Shown piece after piece: positions 6,658-10,925 of a stretch of 10,925 nt of DNA; position 1 is the stretch's first letter; each line of letters begins with the position of its first letter. Below the pieces are notes generated by a model. It was not told the origin of the DNA and ran no database searches. It was given only the letters and a program-made list of their open reading frames with translations. Source of the DNA: Pavlovales sp. CCMP2436 (lineage: Eukaryota > Haptophyta > Pavlovophyceae > Pavlovales); NCBI GenBank assembly GCA_026770615.1, contig MU631391.1, forward strand, positions 80,290 through 91,214, written 5' to 3'. A program made the position numbers and the translations under genes.

Positions 6658-7535
6658 AATGAAGGGGGGGTTCGGGCTGGCGGTACGTTTCAAGTTCAAG
6701 TCAGGCTGATCTTAGCGCTCCGACGCAGGCTCCGACGCGCTACGCCGAAGTGGGGAGCTGGTAGAAGTGGTGGATGATGAGGAAGCCGAAAACAAAGCGC
6801 TGGAGTCGCTGCGCGACGCGGGGCCGCCCGACAGTGCGCGAGCAAGCGAGTCCATTGGTGATCCCACCGGTGACGTATCGCTGGAAAGCGATGGGGTTTT
6901 GAGTGTCGAGAACTTGTTTGCACGTGCGGGGCGCGGGCCGCAGCGCGGGGGCGCGGTGGAAGGACTGGTTGAAGAGGGAGCCGAAGGAGCCGAGACGTCG
7001 AGCGCGAGCGAGTCCACTTGATGGCGGGTTTGGGTTTTGAATGCGTGAACTTGTTCGCGCGTGCAGGGTGCGGGCCGCCGCGCAGGGATGCGGTGGAAGG
7101 ACTAGTTAAAGAATGAGCCGAAGGAGTCAAACCAGGCAACGCGAGGCCGTCCGGCCGAGCGCGAGCGAGCGAGTTCATTGTTGGTCTCACCATCGGCGTG
7201 TCGCTAGGAAGCGACGGGGTTTTGAATGCCGTGAATTCGTTCGCGCGTGCGGGGCGAGGGCTGCAGCGCGGAGGCGCGTTGGAAGGACTGGTTGAAGAAG
7301 GAGCCGCAGGAGCCGAGACGTCGAGCGCGAGCGAGTCCACTTGATGGCGGGTTTGGGTTCGGAATGCCATGAACTTGTTCGCGCGCGCATGGCGCGAGCA
7401 ACCGCGCGGAGGCGCGGTGGATGAGGTAGTAGATGAAGCGTCCGTGATGGAGGTGGCCAATAGCAGTGCGTACAACAGCTTTGCGAGGCAGCCCATCGGG
7501 CTGCCTCGCGAGCGGGCAGCGCGATCCGGCCGTTT
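6658..7535 (-). repeat. 880-bp repeat, right (minus) copy
   Basis: This is the inverted counterpart of 3889-4765, with the same start (AAACGGCCGGATCGCG at 7535) and end (CCCTTCATT near 6658). AATATATAT follows the 3' end, as at the other copies, so this AT block may belong to the unit. Internal dimeric repeats are retained. Confidence 0.8.
6712..7496 (-). pseudogene. Ser/Pro/Ala/Arg-rich repeat ORF, longer copy with a frame break
   Basis: It opens MGCLAKLLYALLLATSITDA at 7496. It has no early stop, reading through two repeat units and into a third, until the shared one-base deletion moves it out of phase. The original frame resumes in the segment ending SPLRRSASEPASER at 6712. In the shifted frame it stays open to 6696 (266 residues), with an Arg/His-rich end. 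Presence of the same deletion in both copies shows it predates their duplication. The opposite strand also has an acidic open frame, but that frame is cut by TGA in the short units. Confidence 0.4.
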
Positions 7536-7554
7536 CAGGATGGCGAAGAATATT

Positions 7555-7673
7555 TAAATATATATTAATGTAGGGGGGTTCGGGCTGGCGGTACGTTTCA
7601 AATTTAAGTCAGGCTGATCTTAGCGCTCTGACGCAGGCTCCTACGCGTTACGTCGAAGTGGGGAGCTGAAATT
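7555..7673 (-). repeat. truncated third copy of the 880-bp repeat (3' tail)
   Basis: Read on the minus strand, this contains GCTCCCCACTTCG through CGAACCCCCCTACATT, the last ~115 bases of the unit. It is followed by AT-rich sequence and then the full copy in the same orientation, so the arrangement is head-to-tail. Confidence 0.7.
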
Positions 7674-7675
7674 CA

Positions 7676-8010
7676 TTCCGCTCGAGTCCTCTCATCGTCG
7701 TATGTTCATAACGACATCACTTTCGCAAGTGAATCTGAATCCGCCGTTCCAGCAGGTCTTCAGCTGCGCCTGTGCTGCTTGACCACTACTAAAGAAATTA
7801 TGTCTCTGAGTTGCCGAACGCGCCGATGTCCTTGCCACATTGTTGCCGCCGCCGCCGCCTTCCATGTGCTGCTGTCGTCGTCGTTTCAGCCGCCCACGTT
7901 CGACTTTCACCACAGCTTGCCACCTCCTTCTCTCGAGCTGCTGCGGCTGCCGCTGCCACTGTTCCCATCTCCAACACGCCCACGCCCTCGCTCTCACCTT
8001 CCCCCTCTCC
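7676..8010 (+). repeat. outer inverted repeat, right copy
   Basis: This matches the reverse complement of 2385-2735 with frequent substitutions and small indels. It abuts the truncated 880-bp repeat with only a few bases between. The plus strand is C/T-rich with CCGCCG-type simple sequence; the open frames here are Ser/Pro/Leu-rich and unconvincing. Confidence 0.6.
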
Positions 8011-8055
8011 TCTCCCCTCGCCGTTTTGGTTTCGTCAATCTTAATTTCTGGCTTT

Positions 8056-8780
8056 TTATCCTTGGGTCAGACTGTCCTCTATTGCTTCAAAGAGTGTCTT
8101 GCCTTCATCGATGGAGATAACGCATATCATCCTTACTCCGTTGCGCGACTCTGCGATAAGCTCAGGCATGGATTTCACGTTAGCTCCAGGCCGGGCTGTC
8201 CACCCGTTCCCGTTTGCGCTGTATGGTAAGAGGCCGTTCAGAGGCTCAGCGCGGTATATAGCGATGAATTTATGCACTTGCCCCTGCTCCAGTCTATTGA
8301 TCAGAACCACATCTTTGCCTACGCATGTGGCGATGCTGTAGAGCATATTGTTGTTCATTCATGCTGCCTGATTTGGTCCGAAATAAGTGAGGCGGCCCTA
8401 CTTTGCTTGCGCTTCGATTGGCCAAAAGTTACGGATTAGCCGGTAGTCAAGGTTGTTGCCCATAGGGTCATTTATGTTCTCCGGTCTGCGTAGATTCAAC
8501 TGCTCCTGGACGTGTTGCGGGAGGCTACGGACATGCGTGATTGCCGCATTTCGTAATGCTATGGCTGCCTCCCAGCTAACCGTCCTTCCTGCGCTTCTCA
8601 GCACAGCGTAGGGAAGCCAGTTTCCATCACCTTGTTGTATGCTTGCGTGGGTTAGGCTGATGCAAGTAGCACTCTCAGGTTGCCAGCCGGTTCGGCGGGG
8701 AGCGGTTCGCTTGTCTTTAGATCTACGGTGATTGTGACGTCTTCTTTCTCTGCAAGGGCGTTTTGTCTAAAGATAAACAT
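8056..8780 (-). pseudogene. decayed OTU-like cysteine protease gene
   Basis: Three minus-strand pieces follow each other. From 8780 to 8652 an ATG frame reads MFIFRQNALAEKEDVTITVD and ends at TAA. In another frame, open from about 8766 to 8398, comes ASIQQGDGNWLPYAVLRSAG, then a helix-like stretch (SWEAAIALRNAAITHV), and a TAG at 8400-8398. The same frame continues 12 codons to a TGA, then 8358-8056 reads MLYSIATCVGKDVVLINR and on to TAA. The GDGN motif, the following helix, and a later A-x-x-x-G-(K/R)-x-(I/V)-V-(V/L)-I strand follow the order of the OTU deubiquitinase fold. The catalytic Cys after GDGN is Trp here, and I see no HY/HW motif at the end. Codon use is less GC-rich than in MSH2. 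OTU domains are common in large DNA viruses and transposons, so foreign origin is possible. Family assignment is tentative. Confidence 0.45.
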
Positions 8781-8976
8781 TATTTAAATAAGTTTGAACT
8801 TGTTTCATTAAGTACGCGCCCGACACGCTGCAGGGGGTCACGGGTAATAATATATCCTGATTGACTCCACACCACATGTATCTCATGTGATGCACACACA
8901 CAAACTCACGTCCCCATCCATGCACTAGATCCATGCATGCTAACCACCCCACAACTGACTCCCTTCGAACGCGTGC
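8781..8976. other. short intergenic region downstream of MSH2
   Basis: It is AT-rich near 8781-8870 and then holds a short CA repeat (8891-8901) and two copies of ATCCATGCA near 8915-8940. No poly(A) signal or gene is evident. Confidence 0.4.
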
Positions 8977-10675
8977 TCACGCGCCGTGCAAGACGCCCGC
9001 CACGTACGCATCATCGCCGTGCTCGTCCTTGAGCTTGGTCAGCAGCGCGCGGACCGTCTCGCCGGCCAACTCCCAGGGGTTGGCGCCCTCGAGTGGTAGC
9101 TGCGCGAACTGGCCGAGGAAATCGTGCACGGCGGCCTTCCCGTCGACGCTCTGCTCGTCGGACAGGCACGCCTTCACACGCCGCCCCGCGGCGTCCGTCC
9201 CATCGCTGAAGTCCTCGAGCTCGGCGGCCTTGCGCTTCGCGGCGGCGATCACCTCGGGTGGGAAGCGCGCGAGCTCGGCCACGTGGATGCCGAAGCTCTG
9301 GTCACACGGGCCGTCGCGCACCTGGAAGAGCATGGCCATCTTGCCGTCCTGCACGTGTGCGCTCACGTGGCGGTTGGTCACGCCGGCCGAGTGCAGCGCC
9401 GCGAGCTCGGTTAACTCGTGAAAGTGCGTGGCGAAGAGAGCCGAGCAGCGCACGCGCGTGGCGAGGTGCTCTGAGATGGCCCAGGCGAGGCCGTAGCCGT
9501 CGTAGGTGGAGGTTCCGCGGCCGAGCTCGTCGATCAGGACGAGGGAGTGCTCGGTCGCGCAGCGGATGATGGTCGCGGTCTCAAGCATCTCCGCTGCAAG
9601 CGTGTGTGTGTGTGTGTGTAATGTGGGGGGGGGGTAGGGGGAGGGGGGTTGGGAGCGTTAACGACAAGGACAAGGATCGCGCGGACGGGGTTTACAGCTG
9701 TAGTAGCACAGTGGGGGCAAGAAAAGAGACTGTAGCCGAACAGCATGCACGTAAGGAGACGTAAGTTGTTATTGTAGCAGGTAAGTGAGATGAAGCCTCA
9801 CAAGACAGTCAAGACAGTGGGCGCTGGCAAGGAGATATTAACAGTAGCAGGACAGCGAGAAGGGCGCGGCGGCTCGCCCATGAAAGCAAAGAAGCCACAC
9901 GTGGACGAGGAGAAAGACAAGCAGTTGCAGAACAGTGGGCTAAAGTTGTGGCAGGACCATTGGCAGGACAGCACATTAGAGCTACACAAGACAGCGCCAG
10001 GTCGCTTCAGATACTTGCCTCGCCTCAGCCGTCGGAGTACATGCCCCTACGCCCCCGACCAGGGGCTGCAAGTGGGAAGGCGTTAAAAGAACTATTATTC
10101 AATGGAGCGGCTTACCCATGAGTAGAAAGACAAGCTGTTACAGAGCATTAAGCTAGAGCTGTAGCAGGACCTTTAGCGGGACAGCAGTCTAGGAGGGTGC
10201 CATGGAGCGCTTTGGCAAACAACAGGTGCGCGCGCAAGAAGAAGAAAAAGAAGAAGAAGAAGCAGAAGCAGAGGCATACGATGAAGAAGAAGAAGAGCTA
10301 GAGCTACACAAGACAGCGGGAGCGGCTCACCCATGAAGGTGGAGAGGCCGCGCGCGGACGAGTAGAAAGACAAGCTGTTACAGAGCATTAAGCTAGAGCT
10401 GTAGCAGGACCTTTGGCGGGACAGCAGTCCAGGAGGGTGCCATGGAGCGCTTTGGCAAACAACAGGTGCGCGCCCAAGAAGAAGAAGAAGAAGAAGAAGA
10501 AGAAGAAGCAGAAGCAGAGGCATACGAAGAAGAAGAAGAAGAAGAATTAGAGCTACACGAGACAGCGGGAGCGGCTCACCCATGAAGGTGGAGAGGCCGC
10601 GTGCCTGGCAGTCACCGGCGCCGACACGCGCCAAGATGGCGTCGGTGAGTGAGATCGTGGCCTCATCACACGGCA
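8977..10675 (-). CDS. MSH2: DNA mismatch repair protein MSH2, C-terminal two exons
   Basis: Exons are 10675-10580 (31 codons plus split ones) and 9593-8977, ending in TGA. MSH2 pairs with MSH6 or MSH3 in the nucleus to recognise mismatches, using an ABC-type ATPase. The first visible exon reads PCDEATISLTDAILARVGAG and then ends GLSTFM, the MutS ATPase signature region. The second opens EMLETATIIRCATEHS, followed by Walker B LVLIDE, the GRGTSTYDG loop, and the ATHFHEL switch. It then has CDQSFGIHVAELARFPPEV and a C-terminal helical tail that in MSH2 contacts MutL and the partner subunit. The splice ATG G|CG GAG restores FMAEMLETA exactly. Walker A and all earlier domains lie beyond the right edge. 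The exons are strongly GC-rich at third positions, and no break is seen. MSH2 rather than MSH6 or MSH3 is supported by the CDQSFGIHVAELA and STFMAEMLETA wording. Confidence 0.95.
9602..9653 (+). repeat. GT microsatellite and G-quadruplex motif beside the MSH2 acceptor
   Basis: (GT)9 at 9602-9619 is followed by G runs of 10, 5, 6 and 3 bases (9625-9653). On the transcribed sense strand this is a C-rich polypyrimidine tract leading into the acceptor. The unspliced RNA would be C-rich, while the other DNA strand could form a quadruplex. Confidence 0.6.
9860..9995 (-). repeat. diverged fourth copy of the MSH2 intron repeat
   Basis: It aligns with the tandem units over GGCTCGCCCATGAA, GTGGACGAGGAGAAAGACAAGC, and GGCAGGACC-TT-GC-GGACAGCA (plus strand). 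At the position of the donor, minus-strand ATGG|GC replaces ATGG|GT, so the copied splice site has decayed to GC. Confidence 0.55.
10110..10598 (-). repeat. tandem 249/240-bp repeat duplicating the MSH2 exon end and donor site
   Basis: Unit 1 runs 10598-10350 and unit 2 runs 10349-10110. Each starts (minus strand) GGCCTCTCCACCTTCATGG, the last coding bases of the exon, followed by the donor GTGAGCCGCTCCCGCTGTCT. Then come (TTC)n tracts, which account for most of the length difference, and a unique block ending CTTGTCTTTCTACTCG. A third, truncated junction at 10120-10110 keeps CATGG|GTAAGCC but has lost the upstream exon bases. Outside the TTC tracts, units 1 and 2 differ at only a few positions, so the duplication is recent. 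Confidence 0.85.
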
Positions 10676-10925
10676 CTAATTGTAATAGAATTCGTGTTCG
10701 TATTGTTAATAGATTACATTGTTGTTATTGTTGTTGTCTTAAGTGTTTTAGACGATTCAGAACTGAACGAATGAAAAGTATCTGACAATAAGTACACACA
10801 GAAAATCCCGCAAAGGTCTCTTGATCCGAGTGTTTTCTCAACGCTTGGGTCAGGTGGGGACCTGTCAAAGGACGGACGTACTTTTAGATTCTTTCACACT
10901 GTATTCCGCCGGATCGGAGTCGCCA
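10676..10925 (-). other. next upstream MSH2 intron (partial)
   Basis: It ends at the acceptor ACAATTAG (10677-10676) before the exon beginning TG CCG TGT. Nothing coding is seen to the window edge. It contains copy 3 of the short structured repeat in antisense orientation, and an AT-rich, ACAACAATAAC-type stretch that may include the branch point. Confidence 0.65.
10810..10900 (+). repeat. short structured dispersed repeat, copy 3 (within an MSH2 intron)
   Basis: On the plus strand, GATCCGAGTGTT and AACGCTTGGGTC can pair over 12 positions (three G-U) around TTCTC. CAGGT-GGGG-ACCTG then forms a second hairpin. It shares flanks GCAAAGGTC and GGACGGACGTAC with 5070-5185. It could be a short retroelement or a structured RNA relic; no Pol III box is evident. 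Confidence 0.6.

Larger units (their letters stand above)
9594..10579 (-). other. 986-base MSH2 intron
   Basis: The donor is G|GTGAGC at 10579 and the acceptor is TTGCAG|CG at 9594, preceded by a long C/T tract and a CA repeat. Most of its length is tandem repeat that includes copies of the donor junction. Several frames are open through it, but they are Leu-rich products of (TTC)n and not genes. Confidence 0.9.

Noticed and set aside
6767..7021. Acidic open frame on the plus strand of the right 880-bp repeat
   Set aside because: It reads plausibly, but it is cut by TGA in the short internal units. The opposite strand stays open across units apart from one shared indel, so that strand is preferred.
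8359..8400. Short intron joining the two OTU-like pieces
   Set aside because: Possible GTAG...CAG removals of 34 or 38 bases do not put the second piece in frame.
9790..10086. 98-codon plus-strand frame with charged repeats
   Set aside because: It is antisense to the MSH2 intron repeat and has no independent protein features.
10173..10676. 167-codon minus-strand frame from the MSH2 exon through the intron
   Set aside because: Only the first 31 or so codons are MSH2. The rest is Leu-rich translation of (TTC)n intron repeat after a clear donor site.
1..10925. CRISPR arrays, tRNA, rRNA or spliceosomal RNA genes
   Set aside because: No regularly spaced short repeats with unique spacers. No cloverleaf or conserved RNA core sequences were recognised on either strand.

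Overview
The window looks like nuclear DNA from a GC-rich unicellular alga, most likely a haptophyte or similar chromist; this is inferred and not proven. The reasons are short spliceosomal introns with GT-AG ends, coding exons with strong G/C at third positions, a SET-domain methyltransferase whose N-terminus resembles a signal peptide followed by a basic plastid-transit stretch, and a small cysteine-rich protein of a type I recall from chromist algae. There is no bacterial-type operon, CRISPR array, rRNA or tRNA.

Layout. All recognisable genes lie on the minus strand. At the left edge (44-901) is the 5' part of a SET-domain protein lysine methyltransferase gene that runs off the window. At the right edge (8977-10675, continuing beyond the window) are the last two coding exons of MSH2, the mismatch-repair ATPase. 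Between them, about 1.0-8.8 kb, is a repeat-rich interval. It holds one intact small gene, a two-exon cysteine-rich protein (5391-5805), and a decayed OTU-like protease gene (8056-8780).

The repeat interval has an ordered structure. An ~880-bp repeat occurs twice in opposite orientation (3889-4765 plus, 6658-7535 minus). Each copy is preceded by the tail of another copy of the same repeat. Outside this pair lies a second inverted pair (2385-2735 minus, 7676-8010 plus). Together they form a nested imperfect inverted duplication of about 5.6 kb centred on the cysteine-rich gene. The left arm has an extra ~1.1 kb. Each 880-bp unit carries a Ser/Pro/Ala/Arg-rich reading frame made of alternating ~137 and ~190-bp internal repeats, and both copies share the same one-base frame break. 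Also present are a 210-bp hairpin MITE with an 8-bp target duplication, two copies of a foldback element, and three copies of a short repeat that can fold as RNA.

The MSH2 intron (9594-10579) is the most striking feature. It consists largely of tandem ~240-250-bp units, and each unit repeats the last bases of the upstream exon together with its 5' splice site. The intron of the cysteine-rich gene is likewise bordered by direct copies of the exon-junction sequence. Both cases suggest that local tandem duplication makes or enlarges introns here.
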